In this document: piece after piece, positions 21,908-34,808 of the stretch | How positions within the stretch are numbered: the stretch's first letter is position 1 | Layout of the letters: every line of letters starts with the position of its first letter | Source of the DNA: Strongyloides papillosus | Lineage: Eukaryota > Nematoda > Chromadorea > Rhabditida > Strongyloididae | DNA length: 64,000 bases | NCBI GenBank assembly: GCA_005656395.1 | Contig: SRSI01000046.1 | Coordinates: forward strand, 1,302,001 to 1,366,000 | Reading direction: 5' to 3' | Notes under the pieces: model-generated | Told to the model about the DNA's origin: nothing | The model's database searches: none | What the model saw: only the letters and a program-made list of their open reading frames with translations | Translations under genes and position numbers: made by a program

Positions 21908-23159
21908 TTACAGTATTATACTATGCTCATTTGTGTATTGTCCAAATGGATTCTGATAATATTCGTTCTCAGCCGATAACTGCTCATTACTAAGTAACAT
22001 ATCATTATCCATATCGTAATTTGGAAATACGTCATTCGATTCATCCCCATGGTTTTCATATTGTCTACCATCCATATCAGAGGTATTGTGATCTTCAGGA
22101 TTTGTAATATTCATCGCCTCCATATCAGAAATCTCCTCATTATCATTATTACTCTTATCTAACGTCTTATTATCGTAATAAACATCAATCTCATGACTAG
22201 GTATTATTTTATCACTATCATTTCTTTCTTTACAATCCATTAATGCCTCCCTTTTTAATAATTGCTGATATCGTCTTAATTTATTCCTTTCTAAATGTTG
22301 AACTTTCTTAGCTAACATTTGTACCTCTTCAGTTATTGTTTGGATAACAAAATTAACTCTTGAGATCTCATCAACCATTGCTGCATTCATCTAAAGACGA
22401 AATTATATTAAAAAAATGCAAAATAAATAAAATAAAAAACAGATACTTAACAATTTTCCATAATAAAAAACTTACAAATATCATATTTCTACAATTTTTT
22501 TTAATTAACTTTAATTTATTTACATAATCATCATCTCTTGAATTCCGCGGTTTCACAACTGTCTGTTGGAGATTTAAGTTACCTCCACCATATGTTATGT
22601 TAGGGCCCCTCATAATAATTGTATTTGGGTGACGATCAACGTACCTTTGAATAACTTTATGAGGTGGATATTGGGGCTTATTGACACGTGTTATGGGCCT
22701 TAGGACAACTGGTGGTTTTGTGTTTTGATTTACAGAAGTTGTTGGGGGATTTACTCTAGGATCGAAACAGGGCCTTTTGATTTGGTAATTTCTTTGAATT
22801 TGTGGTATTGGCTGTTGTTGTTGTTGGCTTTCATTACCTCTATAATAATACTCCATTCTTGGGCGCTTTCTATCACCAATTTCAGTAAAAGTTTGTTGTT
22901 GATTATTAGAAGGTACCACAATTCGACGGAACTGTTGAGGGTAGGGAGAACGAATCTGTGATCGATGGTATTCTTCATTAACATAAGAATCATTACAAGA
23001 TGAAGGCTTACTATAGTACCTTCTATCATTCTCACTACCACTTATCACATATTGTTCAGGATAATTATTATACCGGTTACTATCAACAAATTTAGGTCTC
23101 TGAGGTACATATCTACTGGGTACATTTTTGAAGGCATCTTCAAATTGTCGTGATGCCAT
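21908..23159 (-). CDS. Gln/Asn/Pro-rich protein with coiled coil and acidic tail
   Basis: Two exons, 22476-23159 and 21908-22390, across an 85-bp intron (GTAAGT...TCTTTAG); about 388 residues. The first half is Arg/Gln/Pro/Tyr-rich and low in predicted structure, with a run of glutamines (QQQQQPIPQIQRNYQ) and basic proline patches. At the junction comes a helical stretch (about 229-275; EISRVNFVIQTITEEVQ followed by MLAKKVQHLERNKLRRYQQ) with heptad spacing, likely a coiled coil. The tail is acidic and Asn/Asp/Met-rich. The composition suggests a nuclear or RNA-granule scaffold (inference only). The splice is inferred; without it the first exon reads into a hydrophobic, T-rich intron and the second half would be an isolated ORF. 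Confidence 0.7.
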
Positions 23160-24438
23160 TGAATTGTATATATATATGAATTATATATTTATGTCTATAT
23201 GTGTTAAGACAAAAAAAAGTGATAAAAAAAATTTAGTCTATATCAAGATAATAATTTATTAATTTAATATTGTTAGTGTAAAGGGTAATTAAATAAATGA
23301 ATTCTAATGTATCAAAAAACATAAACGAAACTCCAAGATAAAAACAAAGTTTACTGTTTGAGGATCATCAATCACCTTCTACAAATAAAATATGTATTGT
23401 GAGATGCTAAGTAATAGCTAGTTATAATTAGAAATGATATATGACCAAGCCTACAATATTATTATTCTCACCTTACGTATCTATGGAGGGAAATCATAAT
23501 AATAATTAGTGAGAGAGAAACATAGATGTATATACCTTCAAAAGAAGTCTCTGGCAATGTAGATATATCTAATAAATCTTAAGAATGTTATTTCAAATAT
23601 CTTTAGGGACCACAACATGAATATCTAATATACCCCTCCAGGTGTTCGTAAAAAATCTGTTCTTATAATTTATTAATTAGATTTATTGTCAATACAAAAC
23701 TTGTTTATATCTTTAAAAATAACAAAACTTATTTTTATGGTTAATGATTTTTAAAGATATTTCTAGAGCGTTATTTATATATAAAAATTATATAGAAATT
23801 AATGGAAGTATTTTTAAACTTGTTTACAAAAAAATAATTTGAATGAATTATAATTTATCATAAGCTCCTTTAGATTTATTCTGACTTTAAATACTTTTAG
23901 AACTGATAACATTATATGAAAGGATATCTTTTTCAAGAAAATTGAACTACATATATTAAAAGGATGATTCCTTCAATAAATTACCAAGAAATATGAATCT
24001 GCATTTAAATTTAACATCCAACACTAATCCTATTTTTGATAATATAAAAAAAACAAAATCTTAAGAATTATGTATAACATCAATAACCATTTTCCATATA
24101 TCACTGTCTTATTGTAGTAACAAAAAATGTTTTAATTTTTTTATTTTATATTATAGTGCATTTCACATATTTACATAGTCCATTACTTTTATCTATTTAT
24201 AGATAATCAAGATAAGAAAAAGATCTTAAGATTTATGAAGATGATTTAATTTTTAAAATTAAAATTGTTGTGCCATTACTCTCTAATGAAGTTGTTGGCA
24301 CTTGACGCATGATATCAACCACCTATAAAAGTTAACATAACAAGCAAATTTAAATATAAATAAATATTATATATATCTTTTAAATTTTTAAATAAATATT
24401 TTATGAGTTTATAATAAACAATTATTCTATATTTCAAT
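23160..24438. other. divergent intergenic region
   Basis: About 1.28 kb between the Gln-rich gene (minus) and the gag-like gene (plus). AT-rich with no open frame of note, no RNA gene and no terminal repeat flanking the gag-like gene that I could see. Confidence 0.45.
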
Positions 24439-25440
24439 ATGACCACTAGCGAGAAGCTGATGGAGCTAATGGCTGAAATGGAGGTTCCACCGATTGTAAG
24501 TTCTCTAAAAAGAGATGCAAAAGGATACTTGGATCTTAACAATCTCCTAGAAACTATCAAAACAATACTACCTGAAAATGATGCCACTACATTCAAAGCA
24601 ATTACTATGATGTTGGCAAAAGAGTATGCTGATCTTAAAACTTCTTCTATGGACTCAGATAAAATAGCAAATGAGGAAAATGAAAACATCTTCACTTCAG
24701 AAAAGTTATCTCAACTGCTCATAGAAACTATAAAAACAGTGTCTGAGAATTCAGTTCAGGCTACGTCATCTATAGGAAATTTGAATATTTCCAAATCAAG
24801 ATTACCACCTTTACCGATATTACAACAAAACGAGAATCCCATCACCTTTATAGAAAAATTTAAAAATAGATTCGCAGGGCTCACAGAACAAGAATGCATT
24901 GCACTATTTCCTGAATTCTTGGAAGGACATGCATTGATCGCTTATAAAGCCATTGAAACAGAAAAGATGGTTACATTTGAAGAGATTCTTAAAGAATGGG
25001 TTTCACGTTATGATCCAAATATGACCCCTCAAAGACGTTTAATCAAACTTGAACAGATACTTGTAACTGCAGCCCCATTTACTAAAGATACTCCAAACAT
25101 TTACATCAATAAAATTGCTGCTTGGATCAGAGAACTTGAAAAATTAAAAGAAAAACCACTCTCTTATAAATCAAAAATGAAATATATTTTACTAGCTGTA
25201 CGTCATCTCGAACGTTATCAAGAGTTAACAGAAAAGTATATCGAAGCCGAGGATACGTACGAAGCATATTTAAAGTTTCAAAAAATGGTGTTATCTGCAT
25301 TAACCAAAGAGATGGAGGCACAATTACGTACTCAAACCAAAACAGAAGCTCAAAAACAAAGAGAAAAATTAAAAAATAGTGATAAGTTTAATAGTAGAAA
25401 TTCAGTTTTTATAAACGAGTCAAATAGTGAAATAAATTAA
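24439..25440 (+). CDS. gag-like protein without pol (retroelement-derived)
   Basis: 333 residues, intact, single exon. After an N-terminal helical region, residues about 118-260 resemble the helical core of retrotransposon gag (capsid) proteins: NPITFIEKFKNRF, LFPEFLEGHALIAYKAI, FEEILKEWVSRYDP, LIKLEQI and YINKIAAWIRELEKL match the usual spacing of Ty3-type gag. A Lys/Gln/Glu-rich tail follows. There is no CCHC zinc knuckle, and no protease, reverse transcriptase or integrase frame lies downstream. Either this is a host gene built from gag, or the lone remnant of an element. The intact frame of 1 kb argues for function or recent insertion. A truncated copy of its 5' end lies at 25690-25815. 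Confidence 0.62.
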   Translation: MTTSEKLMELMAEMEVPPIVSSLKRDAKGYLDLNNLLETIKTILPENDATTFKAITMMLAKEYADLKTSSMDSDKIANEENENIFTSEKLSQLLIETIKTVSENSVQATSSIGNLNISKSRLPPLPILQQNENPITFIEKFKNRFAGLTEQECIALFPEFLEGHALIAYKAIETEKMVTFEEILKEWVSRYDPNMTPQRRLIKLEQILVTAAPFTKDTPNIYINKIAAWIRELEKLKEKPLSYKSKMKYILLAVRHLERYQELTEKYIEAEDTYEAYLKFQKMVLSALTKEMEAQLRTQTKTEAQKQREKLKNSDKFNSRNSVFINESNSEIN

Positions 25441-25689
25441 ATTAAAGATTGGTTCAGATAAATCATGAATTGAAATTACCTAAAATTTTAAAGATCATTA
25501 ATATTTTATATAAACTAAAAATCTAATACTAACAATATCTTAATTAAACAAATTTATAAATAAAATAAATTTTATTGTTTTTTAATTCTTTAATATTTTG
25601 ATTGCTTAATTTGTTAATTCATAAATATATTGTACTGTTAATGTGCCATTTTTTTTTATTATTTTACAAATATTAAACCAGGGTAAGTA

Positions 25690-25902
25690 GATTGTGTGTA
25701 TATATCTTTTAAATTGTTAAATAAATGTCCTATGAGTTTGTAATAAATAATTACTTTACATTTCAATATGACCATTAGGAAGAAGCTAATGGAACTAATC
25801 ACTGACAAAAGTAAAATGAGGTATTCAAGAATATTATTGATACAGATATTATTTTATGCTTCATATTTTGATCATTTGTACAAACAATTTATTAAGGAAT
25901 GA
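25690..25902 (+). pseudogene. truncated copy of the 5' end of the gag-like gene
   Basis: Sequence from about 25697 to 25815 repeats the leader and first codons of the gag-like gene (24370-24477). Shared landmarks in order are TATATATCTTTTAAAT, TATGAGTTT, AATAAA and TTTCAATATGACCA, then KKLMEL-type codons against EKLMEL. Similarity stops about 45 bp into the coding part. The frame from the ATG at 25768 runs 44 codons to a TGA at 25900-25902 with unrelated sequence after the break. It is a partial tandem duplicate, not a long terminal repeat, because it includes coding sequence. Confidence 0.75.
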
Positions 25903-26521
25903 AATATTATGTCTAATATTAACTTCAATAAGCATATACTTGAAAAAATCCTTTAAAGAATAATCGATTTCAAAAACACTCTTGAATGTGCGAAGAAATA
26001 AGGCATTTTTTTACATTTCTTCGGTAAAACAAAACGATTTGATATGAACGTCATTTAAAAGTTTGTAATATCTACAACAGAAGTCTATATGCCACGTAAT
26101 CTTAATTCAATTAATTGATGTAAGAAAAATTTTTTACAAGGATGAGATGATTCAAAAATTTATTTTTACCATTATTAAAAACAAATGATGATATGACAAA
26201 ATATTTTACTTAAATTTCCAATTATTTTAATTTTTGAATTGAAATTTCAAAGAATACTGTTGTTCCATCAATCAAAGACCATGCCTTCACTCTGTCTTAT
26301 ACACTCTCTATGAATTGACACTATAATTTTTTTGCATAAAAAATTCTTAAAATAATTATTAAATCATAAATATGTTAATGGTTATTTGTTTTTCAAAGAG
26401 AAACCTTAAAAATTAACTAAAAATTTTCCATATTTTATAGTACAATCCAATATGCTATTTAAATTTCCAATGATTTAAAAATAATAAATTGAGATGTACT
26501 TAATATGGTAGTCAAATAAAA
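25903..26521. other. intergenic region
   Basis: About 620 bp of AT-rich sequence between the broken gag-like copy and the next gene. No coding signal or structured repeat seen. It should contain the promoter of the gene starting at 26522. Confidence 0.4.
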
Positions 26522-29500
26522 ATGTTTTTTAAAATATTAAATATTCTTTCTACAATATTTTTATTGTCAAATTGTGTGGTAGAAAATTTCACAGACTATA
26601 CATCGAATGCAATTCTCCAAAGATCATTTAAATATAAATTAGATATAAAATTTGAAATTCCAAAAACTTCTTTTATAACAGTGGAACCAGATGCAAAATT
26701 GTTTTTTTATCCGGCATATGAAGTAAATCACGGTGTTAACAAATCCTCCATTAGATGGATTGGATTACCATGTACTTATGAATCAACTTCAATTTTCAAA
26801 GATATAACAGGGACTGAAAATGTGAAAGGTTCTTTTTCTGTAAGTTTATAAATTTATTGATATTAAAAATAGTTTTAAGTGTAATGTAAATGATGATGAA
26901 AAATATTTTAATGGAATATTCTATAGTAAACAATGTTTAGAATCACTTCATCCAGATTGTTATCCTAAACCAAATGTTTTTTTGTTAAATATTAATGATC
27001 ATAAATACAATACTATTAAGTTCAACAGAATAAAATGTAGAATACAATATATTAATCATTACAAAGGGACTGGTGAAGTAAATACTTTTATAGCACATGG
27101 AAATTCATTAGAAACAAAATTTACTAAAACAGAAGGCCAAGAAAACAGAAAACCTACGATATTGAGACTTATAACAACTAGTTCTATTATTGAAACATAC
27201 AACAAGCATAGTCCAGCTGGTATTTCATGTAATTATGATGAAACAAACAAGAAAGTAAATTGTAATAATTCTAATATAACAGATCCAAATGAGTCAGACA
27301 AATTTTTGAAATTTCATCAATATAATCAAACTTATGAGAACAATATTGATGTTAAATATGGATTAGAAATTCCTAAAAATGATGAAGAGGAAATCGAATA
27401 TGAACTTACACTTGACTTTCAAAAAAATCCCTCAGACAACTCATCTTTATTAGGTGAAGTATTTTTTGTTACTGTAGATAAAGAAGGAAAACATTCTATT
27501 AAAATGTTTGGTGGAATTATAGAGTTTAAAAAATCTGGAGAAAAAATTCTATTAAAAACAAAAAAGTTGCATTATATTTCCAATGAATGTTTAAGATTAA
27601 GAATTGAAGAAGAAAAAAATAATGATCAGCATTTTACTAAATCATGTATCCCATTTCCTAATTTAGTCAAGATAACCTTCTTACAACATAATTCTGACAT
27701 TTCAAAAAAAATTTCATTAAATGTATTTTCCTTAACTGTTCTATCAAATGTTACAAATCCTTCAACAGGTAAAAAAGAAACTTATACTTGGAAGGGAACG
27801 TATGCAGATAATAAAGTTAATTATTATAAATCATATACTTTTAACAAAAATGTATTCACAATATCAATGAGAGAAGATATATTGGATTCAGAGGAAATTG
27901 GCGACGGAGCCACTGAAAAACACGTCGACTATACACTCAATTCATACATCCAAAAAGGAGTTGGATATAATGTTGACGTTGATATTAAGTTAACTTTAAG
28001 TAGTATAACTTCAGCAATAAATTTTTTCCCTGCATTTTCAAGGAAAATTTTAAAAGGAGATAAAGTCAATAATTTCTTAACATGGATAGGAAAGCCATGT
28101 ACTATGACTAATACAGATAAGACGTCTATTCCTAAAAATAGAAATCCTAATGATATTGTTTCCAAACAAGTCAAGGTAAATCTTGCTTTTTTAGTAAAAA
28201 TGATAAAAATTAAATTTTTTAGTGTACAGTAGAAGATGCATTTGAGATATCTAAAGATGAGGATAAATTTAATGGAATGTTTTATGAACCAGTTTGTCTG
28301 AAGAAACTTCACAAAGATTGTTGGATGAATACCCTTCATCTTTTAATCAATTTTGGAAATAACAATAGTATAAATGACTATATTTATATAACAAGTTTAA
28401 ATTACAGTTTCACCGCATTTGAGTAAGTTTATAAAATGCAATTTTTTAATGATTTTTTTAGTTTGCTAAATGGTAAAGTAATAACTACTTATATTGGACA
28501 TAAAAATTGGGAATTAAACGCAAAGCATGGTATAAAAAAACATAGTAAAATTGGTATTTTGAGATTATATACAGGAAAAAATTTTATTAGTGATCCAAGT
28601 AAGGAAGAATTAAATTGTGTATACTCAAGGGGTGATCAACGTTCTTCATGTAATAATGGAGAAGTTATTGAGAAGGAAAGTATTATGGAAAAAGTAGGAT
28701 TTCAAAATTTGCTTGTCTCAAATAATGATATTCAAATCTATGGTTATAATAAGAAACATAAAACAATAAATTACAAGTACAATAATTACTATGAAGTTAC
28801 TTTTGAGTTTTCAAAAATCACACAATCAACATGTAAAGTTTTTATGGAAATTTTTATTGTAAACTTTAATGAAAGTGGAAAGATAATGTTGGAATTGTAT
28901 GGTGGAATAATAGAATTAGATCAAGAAAAGTATTTTAATAAAAAAGGAATAATTTATTTAAAAACAAATCAACTAAATTTTGTTGACAAAAATTGTACCA
29001 ATAATAATGATTGCCCACCAATTGGTAATGCAATTAAAGTTACTTTTATGATTGGAAATAACGAAAAATGTGATAATCTTAGCTTAAAATACGTCAAAAT
29101 TTTAACATTGCTGAAAGGTAACTTAAAAAATTTGAATAATGCCAAAACAGAACATGAAATTGCTTTTCAAGATTCTCAAAGTATCGAGTTTGCCAAAACT
29201 TATGCCATATACACTTCAAATAGAAATACATCAGTAATTTTAAATGTCAATAGAACTTGGAATTTTAATAGTCAAAATGAGGAATTAATACTGGTAGATC
29301 CAGTTGATTTAAAAAAAATTGACAAATTAGAAACTTGTCCGAAATCACATATTTATTCCATAATATTTTATATTTGCCTCTCTATTGGTTTAATTGAAAC
29401 AGTTGTTCTTATAGTTGTTATACTCTTGATTATTAGAGGATGTAAAAAATCTGAAAATGGTGATGATGACGACTTCGATATTCAGGAGAAAAGAAGTGCA

Positions 29501-29974
29501 AAAGCTAAAAATGAAGTAGCGGATATAAATATTGTTGATGAAGAAAACCCATCTGATGGAGAGGAACAAAAAGATGTTAATAAAGAAGAAGGTAAACAAC
29601 ATGGAAATTATAATAAAAGTAACTATAAAGAACTTCAGGGTGGTGAAAAAGCTGCTTACAACGAGGGAGGAAATTACAATAATGAGGAGCGTGATGGTGA
29701 ATGTGAAGATGATAATAATGATGGAGTTGATGATAATGAAGGAGGAAAAGATAAAAAACAAACAAAAGGCAAGAAACAAGCACCAACAAAAGGTGTAAAA
29801 AAAGCTGGAAATAAAAAGACTTCTCAACAAAAGAAGACTACCCCTGGAGGAAAGAAAGCTGCATCAAAAATAAAAGGCAAAAAAGCAGCAGGTGGTAAAA
29901 AGGGCACTCCAAGAAAAGTTCCACCAAAAGGAAAAGTAAAACCAAGACCTGCACCGAGAGGTCGTCGTAAGTAA
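26522..29974 (+). CDS. receptor-like membrane protein with duplicated ectodomain and Lys-rich tail
   Basis: Four exons by splice signals and phase: 26522-26839, 26880-28175, 28223-28422 and 28462-29974; introns are about 40-47 bp. The product is about 1108 residues. Signal peptide (ILNILSTIFLLSNCVV). The ectodomain holds two copies of a roughly 400-residue module; each has a WIGLPC/WIGKPC motif, a CNVNDDEKYFNGIFY/CTVEDAFEISKDEDKFNGMFY block and a MFGGIIEF/LYGGIIELD strand. A transmembrane span (about residues 900-930, with IETVVLIVVILLIIRGC) leads to an acidic stretch and a final Lys/Gly/Ala-rich basic tail of about 75 residues (such as KKAGNKKTSQQKK), resembling linker-histone tails in composition. 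The exon 1-2 junction uses the AG at 26878-26879; the AG at 26871-26872 would bring an immediate stop. No known family recognised. Confidence 0.75.
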
Positions 29975-31318
29975 ACTTTATAGAAAGTAAGAATAATTAC
30001 ATAATTGATTCATTAATTCATTTTCCAATATCAGTTAGCTTTTATATACAATATATATTATACAAATAATAAATAAATATAGTAAAAATTAATTTCCAAT
30101 CGTACACAAAATATATTTTAGGATATAATTCCCAAGTGGTGCAAAATAGACATTTACAAGTCTAATCTGAAGTGAATAATTATAACAAATTGCTAAGAGA
30201 AGAGAAATGTATGTTCAATCTAAATAAATATCTACTACTAGTCCTTGTTATCCGCATAGCATGTGTATTAATGGAATCCTTATTGTTTTTATTATGAATA
30301 AAATTTCTTTGAACAAGAAAAGCTTCAACAAATAAACTAGACGAACATAACCAACAAAATTTCATAACTTAAAATAACCACGGAATTGTTAACACCACTT
30401 TTTCACTCTTCTTTGAATCACTATTGTCATCACTGTTGGAGATAACAAACTTAAAGTCCAATGTATTTATAACTAAACAACATTTAAACATTAAAATTTA
30501 ACCTTGACAAAGTGCAACTACATAAAAACTAAAAATTTGCCCTTAAACGTTTGCAAGGGGGTAATCGATGTAAGACAGAGATAACAATACTCTTAAAAAC
30601 ACAAATGAGTCATATAACCTGAAATCATGATAAAAAAATATTGAAAACAAAATGATATTTCCTTTGCAAAGGAAAACAAGTACATTTTGCATGTGTTTAC
30701 TATTACCACCATTAAGTGTGTGTAATTTCAAATTTGGAAAACAAATTTTACCAAGAAAACTTATCATTATTCAATGTAAACTAAAATAAGAAACAAAGTG
30801 AGTTACACTTTTACTTTATTTTTATTATTTATTTTCTACTGCATTAACATGTTTTCAATTGTGAGGCTTTATTCCAATAAAACAACATGTTTTGCAACAA
30901 CATTCCTATGTTTCTTTTGAATATTCTGAAATACCCTAAAAAGTCCCAATTAAAAATAACTCCCTTTAAATGTCCTTTTTTCTAACATTTTCCCCTAAAA
31001 ATTATGAAAAGGGATGAAAAAAAAGTTTCATAACAATATAAATTTTATTTCTATACTTATCAGCAGTAGGATACCATTCATATCATGTTTACATGATCAT
31101 TTATTTTCAGAAATCACCCTTATTGACGGTATTTTTCGTGTAAAGATATATTAGCATGTACACATCGTGTTTTAAGTTACGCTTCTTTAATTTTCCAATA
31201 TTTCTAATCATTAATTGTGACAGGAGGAAAGAGTAAGAATTTTATAGAAATCCAGAATATTTCCTAGTTACACTTTTGTATCGAAATATACTAATTTTTA
31301 TGAAGGTAGTTTAAGAAA
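29975..31318. other. intergenic region
   Basis: About 1.34 kb between two plus-strand genes. Minus-strand frames at 30180-30365 and 30543-30767 are short, show no family likeness and are not counted. No RNA gene recognised. Confidence 0.45.
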
Positions 31319-34300
31319 ATGTCTTATAGAAGGAAAAGTTTATATGCTTTTGGTAATGGTGATAATGGACAATTTGGTGTTAAGATACGTGATGATACTG
31401 AATGTTTTATTGAACCTAATCGTGTTATAGGTGTCCCTGTTGATGAACACGGTGTTAAGGTTATCTCTATTGCTTGTGGTATAGATCATACACTTTTTTT
31501 ATGTCATGATGGTACTGTCTGGAGTGTTGGTGCTAATCATTATGCTCAATTAGGAAGGGAATGTGGTGAAGAAGGTTAGAGAGTTTTTTTAAGTACCATA
31601 AACAACTTTTTTTAGGTTCATTTACAATATATCCGGTTAATTTAGGAGTTGGTGCTAAGATAATTTCAATATCAGTGGGGTTTTACCATAATTTGGCTGT
31701 CGTAGAGGATGGTAGACTTCTTGGATGGGGCGATAATTCAAGAGGACAGATTTTATCCAATTTTCCCAATGAAAAAATAGTTTTACCAAGAAAATTATGT
31801 AGTTTTACGGAGGTTGTTCAATCTTCCTGTGGAAAGTCTTCCTCTATGGCTTTATCTGAAGCTGGAACTGTGTGGATATGGGGAGAGTATATGTCTAAAG
31901 TGTTAACAGAACCCATAATAGTTGATTTAATTGGATTTTTACCTATCGTACAAATTGCTGCCGGTGATACATATTACATTGCTCTAACTGCTAGTGGTGG
32001 TGTTTATTCATGGGGTAGTAATGAATTTGGACAATTAGGACATAAAGATTACAGAAGTAGAACCTTACCAGAAAGAATTAAACACTTAGATTCAATGAAT
32101 ATTGTCTATGTTGCTTGTGGTTCCAGCCATACATTGGCTTTATCAAAAGATGGTAAGGTTTTTGCATTTGGTAATGATGCCTCAGGACAATGTGGATTAG
32201 GAAGGAAAAAGGAACGTGAGGATGTACCAGTTTCAATACCTGAATTTTTGGGATCACATGTTTCAGCTATCGCCTGTGGAAGGCGACATTCTCTTGCTTT
32301 AGTCAATGGACAGGTATGGTCATTTGGAACCAATAACAATGGTCAATTAGGTTTAAATAGTTTCAATACACAAATAACACCAAGAAGATTAAAAAATTAC
32401 AATAATATTGCATCAATATTTGCTGGAGTTGATCAAAGTTTTATGATTGAAGATCCACTGTGTCAAAGTACCCTCGTTGATACAGCGACGAATTGTCTAA
32501 AAGTCCCTAGATTTTTAAATATTGTTACTGTTAGGGAGTTGATTAGAAAAAACGATAATATTGAATTGATTGGTGTCCTTGAAAATATTTTTACATCCAT
32601 ATCAGCAATGAATGGTAGTTTTCTTTTTAGTGATGATAGAAAATTTAATTGTTCTGCTAAGAACCATGGGATTAATTTAGATGAGGCTATGGAAAGCTTT
32701 GATTTAATAACAAAACTTCGAGATGCTAATCATAGTGTTGTTGATGCCATTGTCAGTAGTTTATGTCAAATAGAATTTTGGGAGTCTGAGAGGATTTATA
32801 GTTTTGATGGTCATATACCAGCTGAAAGTTTAAGGTTATTTTTATATCTTCCATGGTTTCATGTTATGGTCGATAAAGATCATGAACTTTTTGCTACAGT
32901 TACATTACCATTTTTGAGGGCTCTTTTTCAATATACAGAGGAACATGAATCAAAAGAGATTTTAATGTCATGGTGGTCCCAAGTTCAGGCACGACACTTT
33001 AGGAGAATTATCCATGTTATTCTTAGTGCAATAGGATTTTGTTTAGTTTGCAAAGATGATAAAAAATATGTCCACAGAATCCCACAAATGTTGGGTGTTT
33101 TAGATATTCTAAGACAAGTTAATGAAAAAACCTCGAAAGTTCCGATAGAAAAGTTTTACATTGATAATTTAGCTGATTATGTTGATATAAAAAGAGATTA
33201 TTTTAATTTCTTAACTGGTTCCGGTCAACCAGTCAATGGACATTTCTTCTGGACGCAATTTCCCTTCGTTATGAATGCCCTTGCTAAATCTGAGTTACTT
33301 CAGTTGGAGTCCGAGTTTTCAAGGATTCAAGCAGCAAATGATGCAGGACCCACAATACATTATATTTTTAATCCACTTGTCGGAACATTGCCTGTTTTCA
33401 TAGAAGATGATAGATTTTTGGAGATGAAAATTCGAAGAACACATATATTAGAAGATGCTCTTAATTTTATTGCCTCAAAAACTAGAGAACAATTAGTTAA
33501 AGGACTTCGTGTTACATTTGAGGGTGAGCCAGGAGAAGATGCGGGTGGTCTTAAGAAGGAATTTTTCATCTTAGTATTTAAAGAACTTTTCCAACCATAT
33601 TTTGGAATGTTCAAAGAGGATAGTGAAAGTCACTTAGTATGGTTTTCAGGGTACCCAACTGACTTAGGTAATTTTAAACTTTGTGGAATTCTTTGTGCAT
33701 TATCAATATACAATCAAGTTTTGGTTGATTTTCCTTTTCCATTAGCATTATACAAATTAATTCTTGGTAAAGAAGTTAACTTAGATGATCTTTTACAATT
33801 ACATCCCTCAGAGGGAAGAGCAATGCAATCAATGTTGGAGTATGAAGGAGATGATTTTGAAGAAGTATTTAATGTATTTTTTTTAATTAATTTTGAAGTA
33901 TTCGATGAGGTAATTGAAGTTGAATTAAAACCCGATGGAGCCAGGACACCAGTGACACAATTAAATAAAAACGAATTTGTTAATTTGTATGTTAAAAGAA
34001 AATTAACTATTGGTGGACATGATGAAATGATAAGGAAACAATTTGAGAAATTTTTAGAGGGTTTTAAAACAGTAATGTCATTAAATTTATTACCCTTTTT
34101 CCAACCAAAAGAATTACAAGAATTAGTTGTTGGTAATGAATGTTATGATTGGCAGGTCTTCAAAGATACAACAGTTTATAAAGATGTTTTTCATCCCAAT
34201 CACCCAACAATTAAAGCGTTTTGGGAGGCATTTTTTGAATTTAATTTGGAACAAAGAAAGAAATTCCTCCAATTTCTTATGGGATCAACAAGGATACCAA

Positions 34301-34476
34301 TCCAGGGTATAGGATCAATTAAAATGACCATCCAACCAATTCCTGAAAATTTACTACCTGTAGCTCATACGTGTTTTAACATTTTAGATTTACCGAAAAT
34401 TGAGGATACTCAAGAGATGTACAAAAGATTATTAATAAGTATGGAACATGGACAAGAAGGTTTTAATTTAGTTTAA
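31319..34476 (+). CDS. HERC-type E3 ubiquitin ligase (RCC1 repeats plus HECT), HERC3/4-like
   Basis: Two exons, 31319-31574 and 31616-34476, with a 41-bp intron; about 1038 residues, the size of the small HERC3/4/6 proteins. The N-terminal third is an RCC1 beta-propeller with repeated GNGDNGQFG, VGANHYAQLG, WGDNSRGQI, WGSNEFGQLG, FGNDASGQCG and FGTNNNGQLG blades. A helical middle region follows. The C-terminal HECT domain (about residues 700-1038) begins near LRVTFEGEPGEDAGGLKKEF and ends with LLPVAHTCFNILDLP, containing the cysteine that carries ubiquitin as a thioester. The final FNLV end is usual for HECT proteins. It is intact. Substrates unknown; exact HERC3 versus HERC4 orthology not resolved. 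Confidence 0.93.
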
Positions 34477-34808
34477 AAAAAATGTCTTTATTTTTTTTCT
34501 TTATTATTTATAATAATATACAAGATTTATCTTTATATTTATAAATAAAATATGATAAACATTCTACCAATTGATATATCGTTTTTTTACTATCCCAAAT
34601 AATTAATATTTCTTATCAATTATATGTTAAATATTAAAATTATTTAAAAAGAAAAAGTCCCTCTAATTTGTGCATTGAATAATACTATAAAATTTCTTAC
34701 ATAAGAAGTTTGTCTATATAATTTTGTATTATAAAGTATTTTTCGAATTATCTCCTTTTCATTTTATTTTTCTTCAATAGAGAGATATAAAGACAACACC
34801 AACAAATA
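34477..34808. other. short intergenic region
   Basis: About 330 bp. AATAAA at 34544-34549 is the likely HERC polyadenylation signal. TTTTTCTTCAATAG ending at 34780 lies 28 bp before the NME6 ATG and could be a trans-splice acceptor; the short spacing would allow, but does not prove, co-transcription. Confidence 0.45.

Noticed and set aside
24361..25815. Direct repeats flanking the gag-like gene as long terminal repeats
   Set aside because: The repeated piece includes the start codon and first codons of gag and the first copy lies inside the gene's 5' end, so it is a truncated duplicate rather than an LTR pair.
30180..30767. Two minus-strand frames of 61 and 74 codons
   Set aside because: Short, hydrophobic or mixed, no recognisable domain, and not joined by convincing splice sites.
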